The position numbers and the translations under genes are program-made. Positions 18,126 through 27,474 of a stretch of 46,192 nt of DNA are shown here, in pieces. Below the pieces are notes generated by a model. The model searched no databases, had not been told where the DNA came from, and saw nothing but the letters and a program-made list of their open reading frames with translations. Position 1 is the stretch's first letter; each line of letters starts with the position of its first letter. This DNA comes from Acidimicrobiaceae bacterium (GTDB taxonomy: Bacteria > Actinomycetota > Acidimicrobiia > Acidimicrobiales > RAAP-2): contig PLZP01000056.1 in NCBI GenBank assembly GCA_003152215.1, forward strand, positions 1 through 46,192, given 5' to 3'.

Positions 18126-19307
18126 GTGAAGAACGCAGAGGGAACATCGTCCGGGGCGGACAACATTGAGGATGACGAACGGAGAGTCCTCGCTGACGTC
18201 CGGTCGCTTCTCGATCAACTGCAGTTGGACGTCGCTCATGAATTGTCCCTGGACAGTGATCTGTCGAAGGATCTCGGTGTTGACAGCCTCGCTCTCGTTG
18301 AACTCTGCGATCTTCTTGAAGGTTCGTTCGTCGTCACCCTTCCCGACGAAGTCTTTCTCACCGCGACGACACCTCGCGAGTGGCTGGCCTCGATCCGAAA
18401 GGCAAAGGGGACTGACGGCCAGTCGGTCTCTTCTCCCTTTGAGTTGCGAGACGGCCACGAAGGCGTTCGTATCGGAGCACCGACGCCCGGAATATTCCGG
18501 CGGTTGACCCAGGAGGCGCAGTGGCAGCGCCAACCACGGCGAATAGATCCAGATGGTACGAAAAAGTACGGACCTGGTCGGAGCGGATCTCACATTGTCG
18601 AATGGTTGCACCTCATCTATTCGTGGCTACTTCTCGCTCCCTTCGCACTGACCGTATGGACGTTGGCCGTGCTCCCAATCTCTCTGAAAACGCGTAGACG
18701 CATCGGACGATTCTTCGCCCGTGGACTTTGTCGAGCCCTGGGCATTTCATTGTTCCTTGAAGGTTCACTCCCATCATCACCGGCATCCTTCATCGTGGCG
18801 GCGAATCACGGGAGCTTCATCGATGGCCTAGTGCTTTACGTGATGGTGCCCGAGCCGCTCGTCTTCGTGTCGAGCGTCGAGATTGAACGTCAGCCCTTCC
18901 TTGGACGAATTGCGAAGGGTTACGGTTGTCTCTTCGTGGAGCGAGGACGCGCTGAGCGAAGCGCCGCGTCCGTCGAGAAACTCGTAGGCGCGGTGCACGA
19001 GGGAAGGCGACTGGCCATCTTTCCCGAGGGCTCGATCGGCACCGGTAGTGGCGTTCGGGTGTTCCACCTGGGAGCCTTCGAGACCGCGACATCGGCCAAC
19101 TGTCCCGTCGTCCCGATCGGCATTCGCGGGACTCGCGGCATTCTTCGAGCGGGTAGTTATCGACCGTACCCTGGCACGGTTCGCGTCGTCATAGGCTCAC
19201 CCATCGCGCCCGCCGGCAACGACTTCAACGCACGGGTTGCGCTGCGTGATGAAGTCCGCGCAGCGATTGCCGTGCTGTGCGGCGAGTCGGCAATCGGAAG
19301 TGCGTAG
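18126..19307 (+). CDS. acyl carrier protein - 1-acyl-glycerol-3-phosphate acyltransferase (PlsC-like) fusion
   Basis: ACP domain with phosphopantetheine site 'DLGVDSLALVELCDLLE', then an acyltransferase domain with HX4D 'NHGSFIDG', 'FVERGRAERSA', 'FPEGSIGTG' and 'VVPIGIRGTRGIL'. Confidence 0.88.
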   Translation: MKNAEGTSSGADNIEDDERRVLADVRSLLDQLQLDVAHELSLDSDLSKDLGVDSLALVELCDLLEGSFVVTLPDEVFLTATTPREWLASIRKAKGTDGQSVSSPFELRDGHEGVRIGAPTPGIFRRLTQEAQWQRQPRRIDPDGTKKYGPGRSGSHIVEWLHLIYSWLLLAPFALTVWTLAVLPISLKTRRRIGRFFARGLCRALGISLFLEGSLPSSPASFIVAANHGSFIDGLVLYVMVPEPLVFVSSVEIERQPFLGRIAKGYGCLFVERGRAERSAASVEKLVGAVHEGRRLAIFPEGSIGTGSGVRVFHLGAFETATSANCPVVPIGIRGTRGILRAGSYRPYPGTVRVVIGSPIAPAGNDFNARVALRDEVRAAIAVLCGESAIGSA

Positions 19308-19312
19308 CGGAT

Positions 19313-19597
19313 TTACTTTTCTTCGTGCAGCGACTCAAGCGTGATGCCCGTCGCGATAAGCATCTTTCGAAGATCGACAATCTGCTGCACGTCGAGGTCC
19401 TTTCCGCGTGGTCGATCAAAGATCTGCGTTTCATCGCCAATCGTGACGGTGTAACGGCCATTGGCTTCCTCGGTGATCGAGCCAATCTCCACGATGAGTG
19501 CCGCGGCGTCGTGCCACTCGATGTTGTGACTCGTGGGATGGCTGAGTATCTTCTCCGCGGTCACGAGGTGATGGCTCTTGAGCTTCGGGTGTTCCAT
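19313..19597 (-). CDS. conserved-looking small hypothetical protein (94 aa)
   Basis: ORF with coherent soluble composition 'VEIGSITEEANGRYTVTIGDETQIFDRPRGKDLDVQQIVDLRKML'; stop abuts the convergent ACP-PlsC gene. Confidence 0.65.
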   Translation of the reverse strand: MEHPKLKSHHLVTAEKILSHPTSHNIEWHDAAALIVEIGSITEEANGRYTVTIGDETQIFDRPRGKDLDVQQIVDLRKMLIATGITLESLHEEK

Positions 19598-19715
19598 GGC
19601 GTACGCCTTCCTGCTAGGTAGTTCCCTTCAACCTACGGCGACGAGACCGACGTTGGGTTCCCTCGGTACGCAACGTTGGTCTCGATACGGTCACGAGGGG
19701 GAGGCCCTCCGGCTA

Positions 19716-19739
19716 TAGTTGCTTGTAGTCAAGCAACTA
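19716..19739. promoter_or_regulatory. palindromic operator, probable MarR binding site
   Basis: TAGTTGCTTG-TAGT-CAAGCAACTA: perfect 10-bp arms, 20 bp upstream of the MFS gene start; the MarR gene is in the same operon. Confidence 0.75.
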
Positions 19740-19759
19740 AATCACGCGGAAGTGGACGT

Positions 19760-21529
19760 ATGGCAGCCAAAACCATGGACGGAATCCACAGTGATCGCTA
19801 CAAATGGATCGCGTTAACGAACACGACGTTGGGCGTCTTCATGGCGACCATCAACTCTTCGATCATCTTGATCTCACTCCCGGCAATTTTCCGCGGCGTG
19901 GGTATCAATCCGTTGTCGGCGGGAAACGTTGGGTACCTTCTTTGGCTCCTGCAGGGCTACCTTCTCGTCACGGCGGTGTTGGTGATCAGCCTCGGTCGAC
20001 TCGGGGACATCATGGGCCGCGTTCGCATCTACAACCTCGGATTCGCGGTCTTCTCGTTCGCGTCGGTCATCCTTGCGCTCGATCCCTATCACGGCGGAGC
20101 GGGCGCACTTTGGCTGGTGTTGTGGCGTCTCGTTCAGGGGGTGGGCGGAGCGATGTTGTTCGCCAACTCAAGTGCCATCCTGGTTGACGCTTTCCCGTCG
20201 GACCAGCGCGGCATGGCGATGGGAATCAACCAAGTGGCGGCGATCGGTGGCTCCTTCATTGGTCTGATCGCGGGTGGACTGCTTTCAGTCGTTGACTGGC
20301 GCCTCGTGTTTTGGGTCTCCGTGCCCTTTGGCATCCTCGGCACGATTTGGGGTTACCACAGCCTTCGCGACAACGGAAAGCGCGCGCAAGCCAAAATCGA
20401 CTGGTGGGGCAACATCACCTTCGCGGTGGGCCTCACGTCGATTCTTGTCGGCATTGTCTACGGCATCCAGCCCTACGGTTCCCACTCAATGGGCTGGACC
20501 TCACCAAAGGTGCTGGCCTGTTTCGTCGTTGGTGTGGTCTTTCTGACCGCGTTCTTCATCATCGAGACTTGGACCGAGTCGCCCATGTTCAACCTTCGCC
20601 TCTTCAAGATTCGGGCCTTCTCCACCGGGAGTGCGGCCGGCTTTCTCGCATCGATCTCGCGTGGCGGATTGCAGTTCATGTTGATTATCTGGCTCCAAGG
20701 AATCTGGTTGCCGCTGCACGGTTACGCCTATTCCGCGACGCCCCTCTGGGCCGGCATCTACCTCTTACCGCTGACGACCGGCTTCCTCATCGCCGGACCA
20801 ATCTCGGGCTATCTCTCTGACCGACACGGTGCGCGAATCCTCTCGACGTCAGGTCTATTGGTCTTTGGCGCCAGCTTCGTTGGACTCTTGCTCGTGCCGA
20901 CGAACTTCTCCTATCTCATCTTCGCGGTTTTGGTGTTCTTGAACGGCTTGGGCGGTGGTATGTTCTCGGCTCCGAACTCGGCCGCCATTATGAACAGCGT
21001 CCCGTCGGACGAACGTGGAGGAGCGGCGGGCATTCAGGCGGCCTTCATGAACACCGGCTTCGTGCTTTCGATTGGCATCTTCTTCTCACTCATGATCATC
21101 GGGCTGACGAACACTTTGCCCAAAGCAATGTTCAAGGGACTGAGCGCCAACGGAGTGAGCGCGGCGCAGGCCCATTCGATTGCGAATCTTCCCGCGGTCG
21201 GCAGTCTCTTTTCCACGTTCCTCGGCTTCAACCCACTCAAGAGCCTTCTCGGTTCTCAGGCCTCGTCGCACCTGACCAATGCGCAGTGGTCAAAGTTGAC
21301 CGGTAAACACTTCTTCCCGAATCTCATCGAGTCGTCGTTCCACCACGGGCTGGTCATCGTCTTCGGTGCCGCCATCATCATGTCGGTTGTCGGCGCGGTG
21401 TTCTCGGCACTTCGTGGCAAGCGCTTTGTCCACGCCGATCAGTCGCTCGCGGAGCACTTGGGTGACGTTGCGGCGGTCTCGGGTGCGGTGCCCGGTGAGG
21501 TTGCGCTGGAAAGCGAAGTCGTCACATGA
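19760..21529 (+). CDS. DHA2-type (EmrB/QacA-like) MFS drug transporter
   Basis: 14-TM layout; '[26 protein letters not shown]', '[25 protein letters not shown]', '[26 protein letters not shown]'. ATG at 19760. Confidence 0.92.
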   Translation: MAAKTMDGIHSDRYKWIALTNTTLGVFMATINSSIILISLPAIFRGVGINPLSAGNVGYLLWLLQGYLLVTAVLVISLGRLGDIMGRVRIYNLGFAVFSFASVILALDPYHGGAGALWLVLWRLVQGVGGAMLFANSSAILVDAFPSDQRGMAMGINQVAAIGGSFIGLIAGGLLSVVDWRLVFWVSVPFGILGTIWGYHSLRDNGKRAQAKIDWWGNITFAVGLTSILVGIVYGIQPYGSHSMGWTSPKVLACFVVGVVFLTAFFIIETWTESPMFNLRLFKIRAFSTGSAAGFLASISRGGLQFMLIIWLQGIWLPLHGYAYSATPLWAGIYLLPLTTGFLIAGPISGYLSDRHGARILSTSGLLVFGASFVGLLLVPTNFSYLIFAVLVFLNGLGGGMFSAPNSAAIMNSVPSDERGGAAGIQAAFMNTGFVLSIGIFFSLMIIGLTNTLPKAMFKGLSANGVSAAQAHSIANLPAVGSLFSTFLGFNPLKSLLGSQASSHLTNAQWSKLTGKHFFPNLIESSFHHGLVIVFGAAIIMSVVGAVFSALRGKRFVHADQSLAEHLGDVAAVSGAVPGEVALESEVVT

Positions 21530-21969
21530 GGTCCGCTGCGGTGGAATCCGAGCAGTCACTCGAGACGGCGGCACGACTTCGACTCGTACTCGTTCGCCTC
21601 GCGCGAGCCCTGCGCCACCAAGGATCGACGGCGCTGACGCCATCGCAACTCTCGGCACTCGCGACACTCGAAGAACTTGGGCCGCTTCGCATTAGTGCGC
21701 TCGCCACGCTCGAGTCGGTAGGGGCACCCGTCGCCACCCGCGTTGTCGCGAGCCTCGAAGAGCTGCATCTCCTGGAGCGAACTGACGTCCCCGAGGACAA
21801 ACGCGCCTGCCTGGTCAAACTCTCGGACCTCGGGCGCCAGACGCTGACGACAGTGTGGGGTGAGCGCACCGTGGGCCTGAGTTCACGAATGGACCGTCTT
21901 TCGCCAGCTGAACGAAGCCGACTCGAAGCAGCGCTTCCGGCGTTGGAGAAGATTGCTCGCGACAGCTAG
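21526..21969 (+). CDS. MarR family transcriptional regulator
   Basis: '[71 protein letters not shown]' is a MarR wHTH. ATGA overlap with the MFS gene. Confidence 0.92.
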   Translation: MRSAAVESEQSLETAARLRLVLVRLARALRHQGSTALTPSQLSALATLEELGPLRISALATLESVGAPVATRVVASLEELHLLERTDVPEDKRACLVKLSDLGRQTLTTVWGERTVGLSSRMDRLSPAERSRLEAALPALEKIARDS

Positions 21970-21994
21970 TTGTAAGGCCAACAGTTGTTGGTGA

Positions 21995-22408
21995 CTACTC
22001 GGCGGGAACGTCGCCCCCGCAGAACTTGCACCCCGTCGCGGCCAGTGGCAAACCGGCCGAGAGGCACCGGGGACACGTCTTGCTCGCCGCGGGCGCGCCG
22101 AACACCGTCGTGCCGCGCCGCAACATGTACCTGCGATAGGGCACCACGATGATGAAGTACACGACGGCCATGAATGTCACGAAGTAGACGATTGACGAGA
22201 TGAACGCGCCGAGGTTGATTCGTTGACCACTCAACGTCCAGCCGAGTCCCTTGCCCGCGGAGCCTCCACCGGCGAAAGAGTTGATCAGTGGTGTGATGAT
22301 GTTGTCGGAGAACGCTTTGATCAACGTGCTGAAAGCGAGTGCGACGACCAGTCCCACTGCAATCACTATTAATTCACCTTGCATCAAGAAGTTCTTGAAA
22401 CCCTTCAT
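21995..22408 (-). CDS. mscL: large-conductance mechanosensitive channel (MscL) with C-terminal zinc ribbon
   Basis: 'MKGFKNFLMQGELIVIAVGLVVALAFSTLIKAFSDNIITPLI' is an MscL TM1; the C-terminus has two CxxC pairs 'CPRC...CKFC'. Confidence 0.88.
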   Translation of the reverse strand: MKGFKNFLMQGELIVIAVGLVVALAFSTLIKAFSDNIITPLINSFAGGGSAGKGLGWTLSGQRINLGAFISSIVYFVTFMAVVYFIIVVPYRRYMLRRGTTVFGAPAASKTCPRCLSAGLPLAATGCKFCGGDVPAE

Positions 22409-22675
22409 TGTTCTCTCCTCCATTGCTCTCGTCCGATGCATTCGTCCACGAGAGTTCTAGCAAATGTGACGTGGTCGCGTGATCAATCGCTGAGCACGAT
22501 GTGACAACTCATCGCCATCGATGCAGCATCGCGTGTGAATGCTAGACATAGCGGGTCGCGGAGGGTGAAAAGACTGAATCGGTCTCGTCTTGCAGGATTC
22601 AGACTTCGATCCCGGTCACACGGTTTCGTGATCGCGCAACTCACGTTCACCTGGGAGCCGCAGCGCCGCTAGAGC

Positions 22676-23914
22676 TCAGTTCGTGAGATCCTTGGGCAGA
22701 CCGAGGACCCGTTCGCCAATGATGTTGCGCTGTACTTCGGAGGTTCCTCCGCCAATGGTGAGGGCCCGTGCGTACAGAAAGCCGTAGGCCCACGAGGCGC
22801 CGTCGACACCGCTCTCGCCGCCCGGTCCACGTCCGGCGATCATCCCCGCCGTGCCGGCGAGTCGATGGGCGAGTGTCATGACCTCTTGACCGTGATCGTC
22901 AGCGAGCGCCTTACGCACGCTGGCTTCGGCGCCCGGTTCGCGCCCGGCCTGAGCGGCTGCCACGAGTCGCAGGCGCAGCAGTCGCAGGATCTCGCCGTGC
23001 GACCACGCCTTGACGAGGTCGTCGCGGTCCAGTTCGGAGTGCGTAACGTTCCCATCGCGAACGAGTCCTACGAGATCGTTCGCGGTTGGTCCGCGACCCC
23101 ACAGCACGCCTTCGCCCGATAGGGAGACCCGCTCGTTGCCCAACGTCACCTTCGCGAGGCGCCACCCGTCGTTGACGTCGCCAATGAGATAGTCGGCCGG
23201 CAGTCGCACTTCGTCCAGATGAACCTCGTTGAAGGCGTGGTCGCCGGTGATGTCAACGATCGCGCTGACCTGCACACCCTTCGCCTTCATGGGGCAGATG
23301 AAGTAACTTACGCCCTTCTGATGCGCACCTTCTTTCGACGTCCGCGCGAGCAGGATGCCCCACGTGGCGAGATGGGCGTAACTGGTCCAGACCTTGGTGC
23401 CCGAGATGACCCACTCGTCACCGTCGCGCACGGCGGAGGTCGTGAGTGAGGCGAGGTCACTGCCGGCCTCGGGCTCGCTGAACAATTGGCACCAGAACTC
23501 CTCGCCGCTCAATAGCTTTGGCAGCCAGCGCTCCTGCTGTTCGGTCGTACCGGCGTAGAGAATTGTCGGACCGGCCCAGCCGATACCAATCGGGTTAATG
23601 GGGAGGCGCACGTTCTCCCGGCGAAGTTCGTCGTCGACGATGAGTTGGTAGTCGACATCGGCGTCCAGTCCCCACGGTCGGGGCAAGTGGGGGGCGACGA
23701 GTCCGGCCCGGGCGAGATCGGGACCCGAAGGATTGGGATGAAGAGCGAGCCACTCTCGAAGCGCCACCCGGCGCGGGTCGTCTTCATCGGCGACGCTGTC
23801 GTCAAGGACAACGGTCATCGGTGCCAAAAGACCTCGGCCCTCAACGTCGTCCTCGAGCACCGCCTCTGGAGACTTCTTCATTCCCACCTCCCGTTCAACG
23901 GTACTCGCGCTCAC
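22676..23914 (-). CDS. acyl-CoA dehydrogenase family protein
   Basis: 'LFSEPEAGSDLASLTTSAVRDGDEWVISGTKVWTSYAHLATWGILLART' and C-terminal 'ARALTIGGGTSEVQRNIIGERVLGLPKD'. Confidence 0.95.
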   Translation of the reverse strand: MSASTVEREVGMKKSPEAVLEDDVEGRGLLAPMTVVLDDSVADEDDPRRVALREWLALHPNPSGPDLARAGLVAPHLPRPWGLDADVDYQLIVDDELRRENVRLPINPIGIGWAGPTILYAGTTEQQERWLPKLLSGEEFWCQLFSEPEAGSDLASLTTSAVRDGDEWVISGTKVWTSYAHLATWGILLARTSKEGAHQKGVSYFICPMKAKGVQVSAIVDITGDHAFNEVHLDEVRLPADYLIGDVNDGWRLAKVTLGNERVSLSGEGVLWGRGPTANDLVGLVRDGNVTHSELDRDDLVKAWSHGEILRLLRLRLVAAAQAGREPGAEASVRKALADDHGQEVMTLAHRLAGTAGMIAGRGPGGESGVDGASWAYGFLYARALTIGGGTSEVQRNIIGERVLGLPKDLTN

Positions 23915-23961
23915 GGTAGCTCGCCCCCACCACGAGTCTCGAAGTGGCGTCGTTCTCGCGT

Positions 23962-25278
23962 TTACGCGTCGGCGACGAGGCGAAGGATGTTCGTTACGGC
24001 GTCGGGAATCTTCGACGCGTGCGCGTAGGGGGCGAGTGCCGCACCGGCGCGACCGTGAAGGTGCGCCGCGAGCGCGGCGGCGTCGAGAGGACTGTGGCCA
24101 CGAGCAATGGTGGCGCCGATCATGCCGGCCAACACATCACCGCTTCCGGCGGTCGCCAGTGCGGGCGTTCCCGAGCGTACGACCCGGAGTCGACCGTGGG
24201 GGTCAGCGATGACCGTGGTGGGACCTTTCAACAGGACGACGCAGCTGGTCGCTCGTGCGAGCGAGCGCACCGCCTCGAATCGGTTGGCTCCGACGGGCGC
24301 GCCGGTCAGTCGTTCGAACTCACCGTCGTGGGGCGTGAGAACCCATGGTTGGTCGCCGCGCCGTGCTTCGATGAGCGAGCGCTCGAGGCCGTCGGCGTCG
24401 AGCACCACCGGCACCGCAACGTCGCCGAGGGGTCCGGCGAGCCACTGCGTTGCGCCGTCGCCGAGTCCCGGTCCGGCGACTACGCAACGACACCGCCGCT
24501 CGATGGTCTCGTCAGCGGCATGAACAACTTCGGGCGGAAGGTCCACGAGCGGTGCAATATCACCGCGACTCGAAAGTCGAATCATGGACGCACCCGCGCT
24601 GAGCGCACCGCGCACCACGAGGTCGGCCGCTCCGGGCATCAAGGTTGATCCCGCAAACACCTGGAGAGCGTGGGTCCACTTGTGGTCGCTCGTCCCTTGT
24701 TCGACGAGCCCGAGGAGGTCGCGGTCCTCCACGAGTGCGTCGTCGAACTCCTTGACAATGCCGAGTCCCGCGAAGTGGAGTTCGCCGACGAATGCGGCGC
24801 CGGGTCCCGTCAACAGTCCCGGCTTGACCGCGCCGAGCGTGAGCGTGACGTCGGCGTGCAACGGCGAGCCGAGCACCTCACCGGTGTCAGCCTCTACGCC
24901 TGAGGGAAGGTCGACCGCCAGCACCAAGGTTCGCGGCTCAATACCTGGTGCGTCGTAGGGACGAGAGGCGCCGAGTCCGAAGGCCGCGTCGATGACCAGC
25001 GCGTAGCCATCGAGCCGTTCGGGCTGGTGTGCCACCTCGATCAAATCGACTTTTGCGCCGCGCGACGTCAACCACGCGGCGGCAACTCGACCGTCGCCTC
25101 CATTCAGGCCCGGTCCGACGAGGACACCAACACGCGAGCCGTAACACGAACCGAGCATCGCCTGGGCCTCTAGGGCGACCGCCGTCCCGGCCGCAGCGAC
25201 CAGCGCGTCGGTTCCGCGAATCTTGGTCTCGGCCGCGTCAGCGGCCCGCATCTCGGTCGTCGAAAGGATGGGAATCAC
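23962..25278 (-). CDS. nnr: bifunctional NAD(P)H-hydrate epimerase / ADP-dependent dehydratase
   Basis: YjeF N-terminal domain ('VGVLVGPGLNGGDGRVAAAWL', 'AVDLPSGVEADTGEV') fused to a ribokinase-like dehydratase ('VLDADGL', 'VLTPHDGEFERLTG', 'ATAGSGDVLAGMIGATIARG'). Confidence 0.93.
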   Translation of the reverse strand: MIPILSTTEMRAADAAETKIRGTDALVAAAGTAVALEAQAMLGSCYGSRVGVLVGPGLNGGDGRVAAAWLTSRGAKVDLIEVAHQPERLDGYALVIDAAFGLGASRPYDAPGIEPRTLVLAVDLPSGVEADTGEVLGSPLHADVTLTLGAVKPGLLTGPGAAFVGELHFAGLGIVKEFDDALVEDRDLLGLVEQGTSDHKWTHALQVFAGSTLMPGAADLVVRGALSAGASMIRLSSRGDIAPLVDLPPEVVHAADETIERRCRCVVAGPGLGDGATQWLAGPLGDVAVPVVLDADGLERSLIEARRGDQPWVLTPHDGEFERLTGAPVGANRFEAVRSLARATSCVVLLKGPTTVIADPHGRLRVVRSGTPALATAGSGDVLAGMIGATIARGHSPLDAAALAAHLHGRAGAALAPYAHASKIPDAVTNILRLVADA

Positions 25279-25411
25279 GAGACGGGCCCCTTCGCACGTG
25301 TACGGCGTTGTCGTGTGGAATCCATGCGAAACAACCTTAAACGATTGAATTTCCCTGCGATCGGACAGTCATTGGTTCGACTGCTCAGCCACTCCTTCGT
25401 AGGCTGAGGAG

Positions 25412-26494
25412 GTGGAGCACGCTCACGACGATGTCCCTTCCAACACCATTCCTATTGACAGCGCGTCGAAGGGTGTCACTGACGAACTGAGTCGTGCGCG
25501 TGGTGCGCTGTACGGACTCGCCATTGGCGACGCCCTCGGCATGCCGACCCAGATGATGTCGCGCGACGAAGTCGTCAGTGTCTTTGGGCCACTGCTCGTT
25601 GATTTTGAGCCGGCGCCCAGTGATCATCCGATCGCCGAAGGTATGTTGGCCGGGCGCATCACCGACGATACGGAACAGGCAATTCTCTTGGCCGCGCAGT
25701 TGATCGAGGGCAACGGTGAGGTCGACATCCACCATTGGGCCAACGCGTTGATTGCGTGGGAAGAGGCAATGAAGGCGAAGGGTTCGCTCGATCTCCTCGG
25801 CCCATCGACGAAGCGCGCAATCTCCGCACTCGTCGCCGGCGGCGACCCCGAAGAAGTGGGCAGTCGTGGCGACACGAACGGTGCGGCGATGCGCATCACG
25901 CCCGTAGGGATCGCGGTCAAGTCCGCCGACCTGAACGAACTCGTCGCCAATGTGGCGCAAGCGAGTCGCCTGACGCACAACACGAACGTGGCGCTCGCCG
26001 GTGCGGCCGCGGTCGCCGCCGCCGTCAGCGAAGGCATTGACGGATCTTCGATGGAGGTAATGATCAACCGAGCGTGCGACGCCGCGGTGCTCGGATCGCG
26101 ACGTGGTCACTGGATCGCTGGCGCGGACGTGGCGCTACGAATCCGTTGGGCGATCGACCTGGTCCACGGACTCAACGCAGAGACCGTGGTCAATCTCTTG
26201 CCAATCCTGGTGGGCACGAGCCTCGCCACATGGGAGTCGGTGCCGGCTGCGTTTGCTGTTGCGAGCGCGTTCAGCGACGAACCGTGGCTGGCCTGTCGAG
26301 TCGCCGCATCGCTCGGTGGTGACAGTGACACGATCGCCGCGATGACCGGAGCGATTGTTGGCGCGTTCGGCGGCGTCGACGTCTTTCCCACCATCGCCCG
26401 AGAGACGGTGTCTCGAGTCAATGATCTCGACCTCGACGAGATGGCGCAACAACTTCTCTTCTTGCGCAATGGTCATGAACAGACTGCGGCGTGA
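25412..26494 (+). CDS. ADP-ribosylglycohydrolase family protein (YegU-like)
   Basis: 'RGALYGLAIGDALGMPTQMM', 'DDTEQAILLA', 'GDTNGAAMRITPVGI', 'GGDSDTIAAMTGAIVGAFGG'. Start codon uncertain (GTG 25412 is very close to the Shine-Dalgarno-like sequence). Confidence 0.92.
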   Translation: MEHAHDDVPSNTIPIDSASKGVTDELSRARGALYGLAIGDALGMPTQMMSRDEVVSVFGPLLVDFEPAPSDHPIAEGMLAGRITDDTEQAILLAAQLIEGNGEVDIHHWANALIAWEEAMKAKGSLDLLGPSTKRAISALVAGGDPEEVGSRGDTNGAAMRITPVGIAVKSADLNELVANVAQASRLTHNTNVALAGAAAVAAAVSEGIDGSSMEVMINRACDAAVLGSRRGHWIAGADVALRIRWAIDLVHGLNAETVVNLLPILVGTSLATWESVPAAFAVASAFSDEPWLACRVAASLGGDSDTIAAMTGAIVGAFGGVDVFPTIARETVSRVNDLDLDEMAQQLLFLRNGHEQTAA

Positions 26495-27428
26495 GCTGGA
26501 ACCGCGTCTGATTCTCGTTGACAGTGTCGTCGTCGATGTTGTCCTCAACGTCGAGGGCCTACCGGAACGCGGATCCGATACATACGTCGACAGGAGCGCT
26601 TCGTTCGCCGGAGGCGGTTTCAACGTTATGGCTGCCGCTTCTCGCCTCGGCCTTCCCGCGGTCTACGCCGGCGTCGTAGGACTTGGTCCCTTCGCCACGA
26701 TTGCACAGGATGCGATGCGCGACGAAGACATCGTGGTCGCGATTCCTCCGCTCGCGGGTGTGGACACGGGCTTCGTCGTCGCAATCGTTGAACCGGACGG
26801 CGAGCGCACCTTCCTCACCAGCAATGGGGCGGAGTCGACGTTGACCTCATCGCAGCTTGACGGCGTCGACATCCACACCAACGACGTGGTCTACTTCTCC
26901 GGCTACGCCCTGCTGCACCAAAGCAATGCGAGGGCGCTCCTCGCGCTCGTGCAGCGCCTTTCTCCAGAGGTCCTCCTCGTTTTCGACCCGTCGCCTCTCG
27001 TCGCCAACATTGATCGAGGGGCGCTCGAGGTGATCTTTGAACGAGTCGACTGGCTTTCGTGCAACGCTCGCGAAGCCAGTGTGATGACCGGGGCGAGTGA
27101 CGTTATCGGCGCCGCCGAACTCCTGCTCGATCGCCTCGTGCGAGGAGGTGTCATCGTGCGTTGTGGGGAAGAGGGGTGCGTGGTCGCCAGTTCGGGTAGC
27201 CCCCCGGAGAAGATCGAAGGATTCCCTGTCGATGCGGTCGATTCCAATGGGGCGGGTGACACGCACGTCGGCGCGTTCGCGGCTCTACTCAAGCAGGGCC
27301 GAGGTGCCCCTGATGCCGCGAGGTGGGCCAATGGTGCTGCGGCACTCTCTGTGACGCGAAGGGGCCCGGCGACCGGTCCGGTGATGCACGAATTGGAAGC
27401 GTTCATCGCTGCTCACGATCGCTCGTAG
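26469..27428 (+). CDS. PfkB family carbohydrate kinase (copy 1)
   Basis: 'FAGGGFNVMAAASRLGLPAVYAGVVG' and the C-terminal signature 'DSNGAGDTHVGAFAALL'. Overlaps the 3' end of the ADP-ribosylglycohydrolase gene; ORF-track start 26355 is too far upstream. Confidence 0.92.
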   Translation: MVMNRLRRELEPRLILVDSVVVDVVLNVEGLPERGSDTYVDRSASFAGGGFNVMAAASRLGLPAVYAGVVGLGPFATIAQDAMRDEDIVVAIPPLAGVDTGFVVAIVEPDGERTFLTSNGAESTLTSSQLDGVDIHTNDVVYFSGYALLHQSNARALLALVQRLSPEVLLVFDPSPLVANIDRGALEVIFERVDWLSCNAREASVMTGASDVIGAAELLLDRLVRGGVIVRCGEEGCVVASSGSPPEKIEGFPVDAVDSNGAGDTHVGAFAALLKQGRGAPDAARWANGAAALSVTRRGPATGPVMHELEAFIAAHDRS

Positions 27429-27474
27429 CGAGAGTGTCAATGCAACGTGCGGTGTAAAACCGCCCACGCGTTGA

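Noticed and set aside
27429-27474. Terminator between convergent PfkB and PfkA genes (GCGGT-GTAAA-ACCGC)
   Set aside because: Short imperfect stem with no T run; plausible from position but not strong enough to list as a feature.
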